The translations under genes were made by a program, and so were the position numbers. 64,000 bases of DNA, taken from assembly GCA_963741495.1 (NCBI GenBank), contig CAVUID010000007.1:299900-363899 (forward strand), read 5' to 3'. The stretch comes from Sulfurimicrobium sp963741495. GTDB lineage: Bacteria; Pseudomonadota; Gammaproteobacteria; Burkholderiales; Sulfuricellaceae. Within the stretch, counting starts at the first letter, position 1, and the number at the start of each line of letters is the position of its first letter. Under the pieces are notes generated by a model. That model had not been told where the DNA came from. It worked only from the letters and a program-made list of their open reading frames with translations, and did not search any database. Positions 52,791 through 62,425 of this stretch are shown in pieces.

Positions 52791-52794
<4 letters not shown>
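51901..52794 (+). CDS. prmA: ribosomal protein L11 methyltransferase
   Basis: 297 residues. The N-terminal substrate domain (about 1-90) precedes a SAM-binding Rossmann domain with LDYGCGSGILAIAALKLGA and GVDIDPQAI, and the active-site NILTNPL. It trimethylates ribosomal protein L11. GGGAG lies 5 bases before the ATG. The order accC-prmA-DUF3426 is usual in betaproteobacteria; the stop overlaps the next start (ATGA). Confidence 0.95.
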
Positions 52795-53944
<1,150 letters not shown>

Positions 53945-53958
53945 TCATGGAGAATTCA

Positions 53959-55050
53959 ATGCTTAAACAGACCCCGCTCAACGCCGCGCACCGTGCTGCC
54001 GGCGCCAAGATGGTGGATTTCGGTGGCTGGGATATGCCGCTTCATTATGGCTCGCAGCTCGATGAGCATCACAAGGTGCGTACGGATGCCGGCATGTTCG
54101 ATGTTTCCCACATGCAGGTGCTGGATCTGGCAGGGGCGGGGGCGCGCGGCTTTTTGCGCCAGATCATGGCCAACAACGTGGACAAGCTCACGCTACCGGG
54201 CAAGGCACTGTATGCCTGCATGCTCAACGAGCAGGGCGGGGTGATCGATGACCTGATCATCTATTTCATGCGCGAAGACTGGTTCCGCATCGTGGTCAAC
54301 GCCGGCACGGCAGAGAAAGACCTGGCATGGATGGAAGCGCAGCGCGAAAAGCTGGCGCCTCAGTTAACACTTACGCCGCGCCGCGATCTGGCCATGATTG
54401 CAGTTCAGGGGCCCAATGCGCGCGCCAAATTCTGGGCCGCCATGCCGGGTTCGCAGGAAATCAGTGAAAATCTAAAAGCGTTTCAGGCTGCGGAAATGGG
54501 CACCATGTTCATCGCCCGTACTGGCTATACTGGGGAAGATGGCTTCGAAATCATGGTGCCGGCCAAGGCCGCGCCCTTCCTGTGGCAGGCATTGCGGGAG
54601 CAGGGCGTTGCGCCCATCGGCCTGGGTGCGCGCGATACCCTGCGCCTGGAAGCCGGCATGAATCTCTACGGTCAGGACATGGACGAAAGCGTGTCCCCGC
54701 TCGAATCCGGTCTCACCTGGACTGTCGATCTAGCCAGCCCGCGCGATTTTATCGGCAAGCAAGCACTCACCAGCCAGCCCGTGGCGCGCCAGTTGGCGGG
54801 TCTATTGCTGCTCGACAAGGGCGTGTTGCGCAGCCATCAGAAAGTGATCACGGCGCAGGGTGAAGGAGAAATCACCAGCGGTGGTTTTTCTCCGACACTC
54901 AGCCAGTCCATTGCCCTGGCGCGTCTGCCTGCGCCAGTCACGGTGGGGGACACCGTACAAGTGGAAATTCGCGGCAAGCTGCTGAGTGCCCAGGTCGTGC
55001 GCTACCCCTTCGCGCGCAACGGCAAGCCCTGTTATAAAAATACACCGTAG
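53959..55050 (+). CDS. gcvT: glycine cleavage system T protein (aminomethyltransferase)
   Basis: A 363-residue tetrahydrofolate-dependent enzyme. Conserved blocks are GAKMVDFGGWDMPLHYGSQ, FDVSHMQV, GYTGEDGFE and GLGARDTLRLEAGMNLYG; length equals E. coli GcvT within one residue. The ATG at 53959 has GGAG 6 bases upstream; the ATG at 53947 does not. First gene of the glycine-cleavage cluster gcvT-gcvH-gcvPA-tpx-gcvPB. Confidence 0.96.
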   Translation: MLKQTPLNAAHRAAGAKMVDFGGWDMPLHYGSQLDEHHKVRTDAGMFDVSHMQVLDLAGAGARGFLRQIMANNVDKLTLPGKALYACMLNEQGGVIDDLIIYFMREDWFRIVVNAGTAEKDLAWMEAQREKLAPQLTLTPRRDLAMIAVQGPNARAKFWAAMPGSQEISENLKAFQAAEMGTMFIARTGYTGEDGFEIMVPAKAAPFLWQALREQGVAPIGLGARDTLRLEAGMNLYGQDMDESVSPLESGLTWTVDLASPRDFIGKQALTSQPVARQLAGLLLLDKGVLRSHQKVITAQGEGEITSGGFSPTLSQSIALARLPAPVTVGDTVQVEIRGKLLSAQVVRYPFARNGKPCYKNTP

Positions 55051-55178
55051 GCGAAGCCTCCTCCCCCTCTCCTCTCGGAAGAGGGCAGGGGAGAGGGAAA
55101 CCGGTCCGGGCGCAAGCGCCATGAGCGGTTTAGTGGCATAATTCCGCACAATAATATTGAATATCCAAGGACTATAAA

Positions 55179-55568
55179 ATGAGCATCCCGGCTGATCTTA
55201 AATACACCAAATCCCACGAATGGGTCCGGCCTGAAGCTGACGGCAGCGTCACTGTCGGCATCACCCACCATGCCCAGGAGTTGCTGGGCGACATGGTATT
55301 CGTGGAAAACCCGGTAACTGGGCGCAAGCTGTCCCAGGGCGAAGAATGCGCGGTGGTCGAATCGGTCAAGGCCGCATCTGATGTCTATGCGCCCATCGCG
55401 GGGGAGGTGCTGGCCGCCAACGATGACGTGGAAAATGCGCCGGAAAGCATCAACCAGGACGCCTACGCTGCCTGGCTGTTCAGGATCAAACCCGAAAACA
55501 CGGCTGACCTCGGTACGCTGCTCGACGCGGCAGCCTATCAGGCACTGGTGGACAGCGAAGCACATTAA
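55179..55568 (+). CDS. gcvH: glycine cleavage system H protein
   Basis: A 129-residue lipoyl carrier. The lipoylated Lys64 is in VVESVKAASDVYAP, with KSHEWVR near the start and the C-terminal GWLF-like AAWLFRIKP. It shuttles the aminomethyl group between P, T and L proteins. 128 bases separate it from gcvT, holding a CCCTCTCC/GGAGAGGG inverted repeat. Confidence 0.96.
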   Translation: MSIPADLKYTKSHEWVRPEADGSVTVGITHHAQELLGDMVFVENPVTGRKLSQGEECAVVESVKAASDVYAPIAGEVLAANDDVENAPESINQDAYAAWLFRIKPENTADLGTLLDAAAYQALVDSEAH

Positions 55569-55576
55569 ATCAGCAA

Positions 55577-55677
55577 GGGGTGAAAAGTGAAGCCGCTTCG
55601 CTGTGAAGTGTGAAAGGTAAAAGACTCACAATGAACACCTTTCACCCTTCACACTTCATACCCCTGACGCCTCACCC
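55577..55677. repeat. 7-bp-period repeat with inverted symmetry, between gcvH and gcvPA
   Basis: Degenerate heptamers (GGTGAAA, AGTGAAG, GTGAAGT, GTGAAAG) on the left and their complements (TCACCCT, TCACACT, TCATACC) on the right form a long imperfect hairpin. It belongs with the other 7-bp tracts at 5447 and 21045. Confidence 0.7.
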
Positions 55678-55686
55678 GGAAAACAT

Positions 55687-57081
55687 ATGCCGTTTATCCC
55701 TCATACCGAAGAAGACATTCAGGCCATGCTTGCGCGCATCGGCGTGCCGTCCATCGAAGACCTGTTCGACGAAATTCCCGCCGGGCTGCGCAGTGGTCAG
55801 CTGACCGGCATTGCGCCGGGCATGGGGGAAATGGATATTTCCCGCCTGATGACCGAACGTGCCGAGACGGATGGGCGTTTTCTCAATTTTATCGGCGCCG
55901 GTGCTTACGAGCATCACGTTCCGGCAGCAGTGTGGCAGATCGCCACGCGCGGTGAGTTTTATTCCGCCTATACGCCCTATCAGGCCGAAGCCAGCCAGGG
56001 TACGCTGCAACTATTGTACGAATTCCAGACCATGATGGCCTCCCTGACCGGGATGGACGTGGCCAACGCCAGCCTTTACGACGGCGCCTCCGGCCTGGCC
56101 GAAGCGGCGCTGATGGCGGTGCGCGCACACAAGACCTCGCGCCGTATCCTGATACCCAAAACCGTGCATCCGCTCTATCGTCGGGTTGTAAACAGCATCG
56201 TCAGGCATCAGAAAATCGAGCTGGTCGAGCTGGATTACGACCCCGCGCAGGGTATTACCACGCTGCCGGCAGAAAAGGATTTTGCCGCGCTGATCATTCC
56301 CCAGCCCAACTTTTTCGGCTGCCTGGAAGAAGTGGATGCCCTCACCGACTGGGCTCACGCCCAGGGAGGACTGGTCATCGGCCTGGTCAACCCGCTGGCG
56401 CTGGCGCTGCTCAACCCGCCCGGACAATGGGGCAGCAAGGGCGCGGATATCGCGGTCGGCGAAGGCCAGCCGCTGGGCGCGCCGCTTTCCAGCGGCGGCC
56501 CCTACTTCGGCTTCATGTGCTGCAAGCAGGCGCTGGTGCGCCAGATGCCCGGGCGCATCATCGGGCGCACCGTCGACCTGGACGGCAAGCCCGGCTTTGC
56601 GCTGACCCTGCAGGCGCGCGAACAGCACATCCGCCGCGCCAAGGCGACTTCCAACATCTGCTCCAACCAGGGCCTGATGGCCACCGCCGCCACCATCCAC
56701 ATGACGCTGCTCGGACCGGATGGCCTGGAGCGCGTCGCCGCCGCCAGCCATGCCAATACGGTCACGCTGGCTGAAAAACTATGTGCGATTCCCGGGGTCA
56801 AACGGGTGTTCTCGCAAACCGTTTTTCACGAAGTCGTGCTGAAACTGCCGATTCCCGTGGCGGACGTGCTGCGCGCACTGGAAGTGCAGGGCATCGTCGG
56901 CGGATTTGATTTGACACCCTATTACCCGGAACTGGGCGAGGCGCTGCTGATCTGTGCCACCGAAACCAGAACGCCAGCCGACCTGGAAAAATACGCCGAG
57001 CAACTGGAGCGCATCATATCCCGGCGCACTTCCGGCCCGACCTGCACCAAGCTAGTACCCACCGCCACCAGCAAGTGGTAA
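55687..57081 (+). CDS. gcvPA: glycine dehydrogenase (decarboxylating) subunit 1
   Basis: A 464-residue subunit of the split-type P protein. It shows FIPHTEEDIQAML, FIGAGAYEHHVPAAV, YTPYQAEASQGTLQ and QTMMASLTGMDVANAS. The PLP lysine is in subunit 2. With gcvPB it decarboxylates glycine and loads H protein. The two subunits are usually adjacent; here tpx lies between them. Confidence 0.95.
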   Translation: MPFIPHTEEDIQAMLARIGVPSIEDLFDEIPAGLRSGQLTGIAPGMGEMDISRLMTERAETDGRFLNFIGAGAYEHHVPAAVWQIATRGEFYSAYTPYQAEASQGTLQLLYEFQTMMASLTGMDVANASLYDGASGLAEAALMAVRAHKTSRRILIPKTVHPLYRRVVNSIVRHQKIELVELDYDPAQGITTLPAEKDFAALIIPQPNFFGCLEEVDALTDWAHAQGGLVIGLVNPLALALLNPPGQWGSKGADIAVGEGQPLGAPLSSGGPYFGFMCCKQALVRQMPGRIIGRTVDLDGKPGFALTLQAREQHIRRAKATSNICSNQGLMATAATIHMTLLGPDGLERVAAASHANTVTLAEKLCAIPGVKRVFSQTVFHEVVLKLPIPVADVLRALEVQGIVGGFDLTPYYPELGEALLICATETRTPADLEKYAEQLERIISRRTSGPTCTKLVPTATSKW

Positions 57082-57097
57082 AAACGAGGAGATTGAT

Positions 57098-57601
57098 ATG
57101 GCGACAGTAACGCTCGAAGGTGAAACACTCAATGTAGGCGGACATTTTCCGCAGGTGGGCGAAACCGGACACAGCTTCATGCTGGTGGACAAAGATCTGA
57201 AGGATGTTTCCCTCAGCGAATTTGCCGGCAAGCGCAAGGTGCTGTCGATTGTGCCCAGTATCGACACCCCGGTATGCGCCACCTCCACCCGCGTTTTCAA
57301 CCAGCGTGCCAGCGAAATGAACAACACCGTGGTACTGGTGATTTCCGCCGATCTGCCGTTTGCCCAGAGCCGTTTCTGCGGCGCGGAAGGGCTGGACAAG
57401 GTGATCATGCTCTCCACCATGCGCGGGCGCGATTTCCACAAGGACTACGGCGTGATGATCACCGATCCCCCTCTCTCCGGCCTGATGGCCCGCGCCGTGA
57501 TCATCCTCGACGAAAAAGACCGGGTGATTCATACCGAACTGGTGCCGGAAATTACCCAGGAGCCGGATTACGATGCGGCGATCGCGGCTTTGAGCCGGTA
57601 A
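57098..57601 (+). CDS. tpx: thiol peroxidase
   Basis: A 167-residue atypical 2-Cys peroxiredoxin. Peroxidatic Cys60 is in PSIDTPVCATSTR and resolving Cys94 in SADLPFAQSRFCGAEG. It reduces hydroperoxides using thioredoxin. A GAGGAG site precedes the ATG, 16 bases after the gcvPA stop, so it is transcribed with the gcv genes. It has its own hairpin repeat downstream. Confidence 0.96.
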   Translation: MATVTLEGETLNVGGHFPQVGETGHSFMLVDKDLKDVSLSEFAGKRKVLSIVPSIDTPVCATSTRVFNQRASEMNNTVVLVISADLPFAQSRFCGAEGLDKVIMLSTMRGRDFHKDYGVMITDPPLSGLMARAVIILDEKDRVIHTELVPEITQEPDYDAAIAALSR

Positions 57602-57608
57602 AAACAAT

Positions 57609-57690
57609 TAAACCACGGAGAACACGGAGCGCACGGAGAGAGCAAAGCTTTCTTGGCGCCTTCGATTTTCTCCGTGTTCTCCGTGGTTAA
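57609..57690. repeat. inverted repeat, CCACGGAGAACACGGAG family, copy 2
   Basis: The left arm starts TAAACCACGGAGAACACGGA (57609-57628); the right arm is its complement, ending CTCCGTGGTTAA (about 57669-57690). It fills the tpx-gcvPB spacer. The arms match copy 1 at 12100-12209. Confidence 0.9.
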
Positions 57691-57711
57691 ATGCCTTGAT
57701 TGAAAACTGAC

Positions 57712-59166
57712 ATGCTGATCTTCGAACGCTCCCAGCCCAAACGTCGCAATGCCGCCCAGGCACCAGCCTCTCTGGCCGCCTGCACTGACATCCCTGCCCA
57801 TCTGCGGCGCAAGGCCCCTCCGCTGCTGCCGGAAGTTTCCGAAATGGACGCGGTGCGTCACTACACCCGACTGTCGCAGAAAAACTTCTCCATCGACACC
57901 CATTTCTACCCGCTCGGTTCCTGCACCATGAAGTACAACCCGCGCGCCTGCAATCAGCTGGCCATGTTGCCGCAGTTGCTGGCCCGTCACCCCATGAGTT
58001 CGGAAAATACGGGGCAGGGCTTCCTGGCCTCCATGTTTGATTTGCAGGAAATGCTCAAGGAAGTGACCGGCATGGCGGCCGTTTCGCTCACCCCGATGGC
58101 CGGAGCGCAGGGAGAGTTTGCCGGTGTGGCGATGATTCGTGCCTATCACGACGCGCGTGGCGACACGGCGCGCAGCGAGATTCTGGTGCCGGACGGCGCT
58201 CACGGCACCAACCCCGCGACCGCGGTGATGTGCGGCTACACCGTGCGCGAGATCCCGACTGATGGCGACGGCAACGTCGATCTGGTTGCGCTCCAGGCCG
58301 CTGTCGGCCCGCAGACGGCGGGTCTGATGCTGACCAACCCGTCCACCCTGGGTGTGTTCGAAAAGAGCATTCAGGAAATTCAGCGCATCGTCCATGAGGC
58401 CGGCGGGCTACTGTACTACGATGGCGCCAACCTCAATGCCATCCTGGGCCGGGTCAAGCCGGGCGACATGGGATTCGATGTCATCCACCTGAATTTGCAC
58501 AAAACCTTTTCCACCCCCCATGGCGGCGGCGGACCCGGCGCCGGCCCGGTCGGCGTCAGTCCCCGCCTTGAACCCTTCCTCCCCATCCCCTTCGTGGTCA
58601 GTGAAGAAGGGCGTTACCGCTGGCTGACGGAGCAGGACCGGCCTCAGAGTATCGGTCGCCTTTCCGCCTTTATGGGCAATGCCGGCATTCTGCTGCGCGC
58701 GTATGTTTATGCGCGCATGCTGGGCGCACATGGCATGCACCGGGTAGCGGAATTCGCGACGCTCAACGCCAATTACCTGATGGTGGAACTCGCCCAGGCC
58801 GGCTTCGACGTGGCATTTTCCACTCGCCGCGCCAGCCACGAATTCATCGTTACCCTGAAAAGGCTCAAGGACGAAACCGGCGTCACAGCCATGGACGTGG
58901 CAAAACGCCTGCTGGACAAAGGTTTTCACGCACCCACCACCTATTTCCCGATGCTGGTGCAGGAATGCCTGCTGATCGAGCCGACCGAAACCGAGTCCAG
59001 ACAAACGCTGGATGCTTTCATCGCAGCGCTCAAGGAAATCCGCGATGAAGCCTACAGCCAGCCCGAACTGGTCAAGGGCGCGCCCTACTCCATGCCAGTG
59101 CGTCGCCTGGATGACGTCAAGGCGGCGCGGGAGCTGGATCTGGTATGGCGACCTGAACAGCAATGA
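57712..59166 (+). CDS. gcvPB: glycine dehydrogenase (decarboxylating) subunit 2
   Basis: A 484-residue PLP subunit of the split P protein. The PLP lysine is in DVIHLNLHKTFSTPHGGGGPG, with FYPLGSCTMKYNP, ENTGQGFLASMFDLQEML and DGAHGTNPATA earlier. The ATG at 57712 gives MLIFERSQ, typical of the family. No good ribosome site is seen; a TTG at 57700 is possible. The stop overlaps the SPOR gene. Confidence 0.95.
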   Translation: MLIFERSQPKRRNAAQAPASLAACTDIPAHLRRKAPPLLPEVSEMDAVRHYTRLSQKNFSIDTHFYPLGSCTMKYNPRACNQLAMLPQLLARHPMSSENTGQGFLASMFDLQEMLKEVTGMAAVSLTPMAGAQGEFAGVAMIRAYHDARGDTARSEILVPDGAHGTNPATAVMCGYTVREIPTDGDGNVDLVALQAAVGPQTAGLMLTNPSTLGVFEKSIQEIQRIVHEAGGLLYYDGANLNAILGRVKPGDMGFDVIHLNLHKTFSTPHGGGGPGAGPVGVSPRLEPFLPIPFVVSEEGRYRWLTEQDRPQSIGRLSAFMGNAGILLRAYVYARMLGAHGMHRVAEFATLNANYLMVELAQAGFDVAFSTRRASHEFIVTLKRLKDETGVTAMDVAKRLLDKGFHAPTTYFPMLVQECLLIEPTETESRQTLDAFIAALKEIRDEAYSQPELVKGAPYSMPVRRLDDVKAARELDLVWRPEQQ

Positions 59167-59846
59167 GCCTATTCATGCGCTGGACGTTCGCGCTGTTGCT
59201 CATTGCCAACATCGCATTCTTCACCGTGATGCAATTGTCGCAGGGGCGTCCGGATGGTGATTCGATGGCCAGCCATGCGCCTTTTAATGCCGAAAAAATC
59301 CACCTGCTGCAGGAAACGGAATTAACGCCGGTGCAAGAACAACCCGCTGCCCCGCTCCTGGTCTGCCTGGAATGGGGCGTTTTTCCCAAGCCGGAACTGG
59401 AGCGCGCACAAAACGCGCTCAAACCGCTGCAACTGGGCGAAAAAGCCGTGACCGTGCGCAACGCCCCGGAAAAGACCAGCAAGTACTGGGTCTATATCTC
59501 GCCGCTTAAATCGAGGGCCGACGCGCAGAAGAAGCAGGAAGAACTGAAAGGACTGGGCATCGAGGATAGCCTGGTGATGCAGGACAACAACAAATGGCGT
59601 CACGCCATTTCCCTGGGCGTATTTTCCACTCAGGAAGCCGCGGACAAATACCTCGCTGAACTTCGTACCAAAAACAATATTAAATCAGCCAAATCCGGCC
59701 CCCGTACTCTGGATGCCGGCGTGGCCAGCCTGCTTATCAAGGCCAGCGGCGAAAATCTCGAAGCCGACCTGGTCAGGCTGAAACAGGATTTTCCAGGCAC
59801 GGAACTGAAAGCCGTGCCGTGCACAAACGAAGAGCCGGTCTCCTAG
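59163..59846 (+). CDS. SPOR-domain protein
   Basis: 227 residues. One N-terminal helix (FALLLIANIAFFTVMQL) is followed by a linker and a SPOR-like domain (about 100-180, with YWVYISPLKSRADAQKKQEELKGLGIED and ISLGVFSTQEAADKYL). SPOR domains bind denuded septal peptidoglycan. The ATG overlaps the gcvPB stop, a placement seen in related genomes. No link with glycine cleavage is evident. Confidence 0.82.
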   Translation: MSLFMRWTFALLLIANIAFFTVMQLSQGRPDGDSMASHAPFNAEKIHLLQETELTPVQEQPAAPLLVCLEWGVFPKPELERAQNALKPLQLGEKAVTVRNAPEKTSKYWVYISPLKSRADAQKKQEELKGLGIEDSLVMQDNNKWRHAISLGVFSTQEAADKYLAELRTKNNIKSAKSGPRTLDAGVASLLIKASGENLEADLVRLKQDFPGTELKAVPCTNEEPVS

Positions 59847-59863
59847 GGAAGGTCAAACGCGCA

Positions 59864-59944
59864 ATGTCACTGCAAGCGTAGCGAAGCAATCCTGTATTTC
59901 AAATGGTGACGAGATTGCTTCGTCACTTTGTTCCTCGCAATGAC
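59864..59944. repeat. inverted repeat, GTCATTGCGAGGAAC family, copy 2
   Basis: The right arm (to about 59944) reads, on the minus strand, GTCATTGCGAGGAAC and on to GAAGCAATC; the left arm starts TGTCACTGCAAGCG and is partly degenerate. An inner GTGACGA/TCGTCAC pair adds a smaller hairpin. Same family as 24895-24966. Confidence 0.8.
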
Positions 59945-59963
59945 CACTCATGCAGTGGTATCC

Positions 59964-60206
59964 CTAAGCCTCCAGCGTTTTGTGCGCGCCATCGCAAAAT
60001 GGCCCCTTGGCGCTGGCCTTGCAACCGCATAGCCAGACCTTGGTTTTCTCGTTCAGGGAAAATTTTTGTGGCGCAAACTCGCTGCCCTTGTGGGCGCCAT
60101 CACAGAATGGCTGGGTTTGGGACTTGCCGCACGAACACCACCAATAGTCACCGGCCTCAAGTTCCAGGGCATAGGGTGCGCGCTGGGCGCAAACAGGTTT
60201 GCTCAT
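59964..60206 (-). CDS. double CDGSH iron-sulfur protein
   Basis: An 80-residue protein with two CDGSH motifs, each offering three Cys and one His for a [2Fe-2S] cluster: Cys24, Cys26, Cys35, His39 and Cys60, Cys62, Cys71, His75 (both read FCDGAH). MitoNEET-type proteins handle clusters or sense redox state; the role here is unknown. It lies alone, convergent with the SPOR gene. Ribosome site AAGGAGA lies upstream of the ATG. Confidence 0.93.
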   Translation of the reverse strand: MSKPVCAQRAPYALELEAGDYWWCSCGKSQTQPFCDGAHKGSEFAPQKFSLNEKTKVWLCGCKASAKGPFCDGAHKTLEA

Positions 60207-60323
60207 TCAGTTCTCCTTGGGATAAATAGCGCCATATTACCATACTAAAACACTCGGGCACTGTATGCGCGTGGGCATATATGTTTCAATGCTGCATCCG
60301 CTGACCACAAAAAAAAGAATAAA

Positions 60324-60349
60324 AAAACGGGCGCCGAGGCGCCCGTTTT
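60324..60349 (-). terminator. terminator after the porin gene
   Basis: Stem AAAACGGGCGCC/GGCGCCCGTTTT with a minimal loop, followed on the minus strand by a T-run (plus-strand A-run at 60309-60327 with two breaks). It lies 38 bases after the porin stop. Confidence 0.9.
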
Positions 60350-60386
60350 AAGCTTCAGACTTCAGACCGGGCAAGCCGGCCGGAAA

Positions 60387-61434
60387 TTAGAATGCGTGCT
60401 TCATACCCAGCGAGAAACCAGCGGAGTTGTCGCCGTTGGTCAGCAGTTACTGGGTTGTCGCCATGACCGCCACCGAATGCGGTAAAGGCATTGGTGTTGT
60501 CATCGTTGTTGGTGCGGGCGTACGCTACATAGGTAGTGGTGCGCTTGGACAGGGCGTAATCCGCACCAATTGCAAACATGCTAGCACCGGTTTCGGACGC
60601 ATTGTTCAGATCGCCAGCCTTGTAGTATTGGCCTTTGATGGTGGTAGCACCCATCTTGTACGCAGCACCCAGACCCCAAGTTGTACGGTCAGTTGCTGTT
60701 GACGATGCTATCGTCAGGTCATCAGCTTTCTGATACAGGGCAACCAGTTTCACATCGCCGAAGCTGTAGCCGCCAACCAGACGCCATTGCTTAGGATTGA
60801 TGTCAGTACCAGCAACATTGTACCTTTCATAACCCAGGCCAACCATCACAGGACCGTTTTCGTACATACCCAGAGCGCTAGCGGCTTTGATGGAGTTTTC
60901 AGCTGTAGCGCCAGCGTCAACGTTGGTAACATAAGCAATCGCGCCATGGAAACCACCCATGGTTGGGGAAATGTAGGCAATCACGTTGTCAGGACGCATT
61001 GTCGCCGAGGCTGCCGGTAGTGATCAGGTTACGGGAATCACCGATCTGGTCGCCGAACAGGTCAGCCTTGCGGCCAACCAGTTTCAGCGGGGTGTCATGA
61101 CGACCCACAAGGGTGGTACCGAAGTTGCCGGACAGGCCGATAAAGCTGTTGCGGTTGGTCCAGTGTTGTTGCCGTCGGTGCTGGTCAGTTCGCCCATGCC
61201 GATCTGGGCTGTCCATTTGCCAGATGGCTTTCAGGCCGTTGCCCAGGTCTTCGTCACCGGAAAACTGATCCAGGAAGAGTTGCTGGAAATGTTGGTTTCG
61301 CGGTTGTCGCCATCGTCCAGGCTGTCCACGGACATGTGCACGGAACCGGAAATCGTCACGTTGCCGGAATCGGCCATTGCAGCAGCAGGAGCCAGAGCGG
61401 CAGCGATTGCCAGGGCCAGAAGTTTCTTGTTCAT
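60387..61434 (-). pseudogene. Gram-negative porin, about five frameshifts
   Basis: A trimeric outer-membrane porin of the betaproteobacterial type. A signal peptide (LLALAIAAALAPAAAMA) precedes SGNVTISGSVHMSVDSLD; the end is LGMKHAF with the terminal Phe needed for barrel insertion. The frame breaks near 61265 (-1), 61207 (+1), 61163 (-1), 60999 (+1) and 60443 (+1). Correcting them gives 348 residues with continuous homology, such as FIGLSGNFGTTLVGRHDTPLK. GGAGAG precedes the ATG, and a terminator follows. Such intact signals around a broken frame suggest base-calling error. Confidence 0.82.
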
Positions 61435-61653
61435 GTGATCTCTCCATTAAGAGTTGAGTTTTAGAGTTGCTTAGTAGCTCGGTTATCCGATCTACTTAAC
61501 CTCTCTATTGAGAAGTTGTAGCCATTCTTGCAAATAGTGAATGAGGCATGCAAGGTGAATTTGGGGTTTGCGCAACATGTGGCTAGATTGTGTGGTTTTT
61601 GTGCAACACTTCGCTGAGTGAGGGGTCCCGCTTGCGCGGGATTCCGACTTTCT

Positions 61654-61669
61654 ATGTGATAAATCACAT
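61654..61669. promoter_or_regulatory. palindrome ATGTGAT-AA-ATCACAT
   Basis: A perfect 7-bp inverted repeat with a 2-base centre, in the divergent porin/antitoxin spacer. Half-sites resemble those of CRP/FNR-type regulators, but the spacing is shorter than the usual CRP or FNR site. The factor is unknown. Confidence 0.45.
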
Positions 61670-61729
61670 GAAAGATCATATATGAGGGGTGAGGGGGAAC
61701 AGATTGCCGCCCCCTTTCTCCATATCAAC

Positions 61730-61776
61730 TTGTTCTTAGTCACAGATCAAAGATATAATTGTTATACACGTATAAC
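61730..61776 (+). promoter_or_regulatory. promoter and operator of the first toxin-antitoxin pair
   Basis: A -35-like TTGTTC (61730-61735) and a perfect -10 TATAAT (61754-61759) are 18 bases apart. The perfect palindrome GTTATAC-AC-GTATAAC (61761-61776) follows directly and covers the expected start point. This is a standard place for antitoxin autorepression. Confidence 0.72.
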
Positions 61777-61790
61777 ATGTGGAGGCAAAT

Positions 61791-62003
61791 ATGCTAGCTG
61801 TTCGCTTGCCCGAAGAGATCGAGAACCGTATTGCCTTGCTTGCGCGCAACACGGGTCGCACCAAGAGTTTTTATGTGCGAGAGGCTGTTGTTGAATATCT
61901 TGACGATCTTGAGGATTATTATCTTGCAGAGGCGCGCAGGAATACCCCTTTACCCGCCATTCCCCTTGATCAGATAGAGCGCGACCTTGGTCTGGTGGAT
62001 TGA
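61791..62003 (+). CDS. ribbon-helix-helix antitoxin (RelB/CopG type)
   Basis: 70 residues. The ribbon MLAVRLPEEIENRIALLA is followed by the helix-helix unit TGRTKSFYVREAVVEYLDDLED, the RHH fold of type II antitoxins; the C-terminal part (YLAEARRNTPLPAIPL) would wrap the toxin. The ATG at 61791 has GGAGG 5 bases upstream. The gene overlaps the toxin by 17 bases and has a palindromic operator. Confidence 0.9.
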   Translation: MLAVRLPEEIENRIALLARNTGRTKSFYVREAVVEYLDDLEDYYLAEARRNTPLPAIPLDQIERDLGLVD

Positions 62004-62256
62004 ATTCGACCCGCGCGCACTGGATGAACTCAAGCGGCTCGACAAAACGGCTCAGGCCAGAATCATCAAAACGGTGCGGGAGCGCATTGCGCCACTTGAA
62101 AATCCACGGGTACTGGGCCAGGCGCTACGCGGGGAAGAGCTGGGCCGCTACTGGAAGTATCGCATCGGGGATTATCGTCTGATCTGCGACATTCAGGATG
62201 AAACGGTGCTGATTCTGGTGTTGCGTGTGGGGCACAGAAAAGAGGTTTACCGTTAA
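61987..62256 (+). CDS. RelE/ParE-family toxin
   Basis: An 89-residue RelE-fold toxin with IEFDPRALDELKRLDKTAQARIIK, the core RYWKYRIGDYRLICDIQDE, and a C-terminal LRVGHRKEVYR holding the likely catalytic Arg/His/Tyr. RelE relatives cleave mRNA on the ribosome. The reading starts at a TTG inside the antitoxin gene; the overlap implies coupled translation. Confidence 0.9.
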   Translation: MVWWIEFDPRALDELKRLDKTAQARIIKTVRERIAPLENPRVLGQALRGEELGRYWKYRIGDYRLICDIQDETVLILVLRVGHRKEVYR

Positions 62257-62290
62257 CCCAAGCTCAAATGGGCAAGATGAACGGGAAAAA

Positions 62291-62368
62291 CTAGGAGCCT
62301 GTCGGACTTGAAGAATCGAAGCGAATCGGATTTGCAGCCGATTTCCTTTAAGTCCGACAGGCTCCTAG
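62291..62368. repeat. 19-bp inverted repeat (CTAGGAGCCTGTCGGACTT)
   Basis: Perfect 19-bp arms at 62291-62309 and 62350-62368 enclose 40 bases with a smaller internal CGGATTTG/GCCGAT-type pairing. It stands between two convergent toxin-antitoxin pairs and may act as a bidirectional terminator or as a REP-like element. Confidence 0.85.
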
Positions 62369-62425
62369 GCAAAGAAGATACGTTATTCTGTCAATCCTGC
62401 GTCCCCTACAGAACGATTGCGGCAA

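Larger units (their letters stand above)
61435..61790. other. 356-base intergenic region between porin and toxin-antitoxin genes
   Basis: No gene. It holds the porin leader, a CCCGCTTGCGCGGGATTCC-type hairpin (61627-61645), a palindrome ATGTGAT-AA-ATCACAT (61654-61669) and the antitoxin promoter with its operator (61730-61776). Confidence 0.6.
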
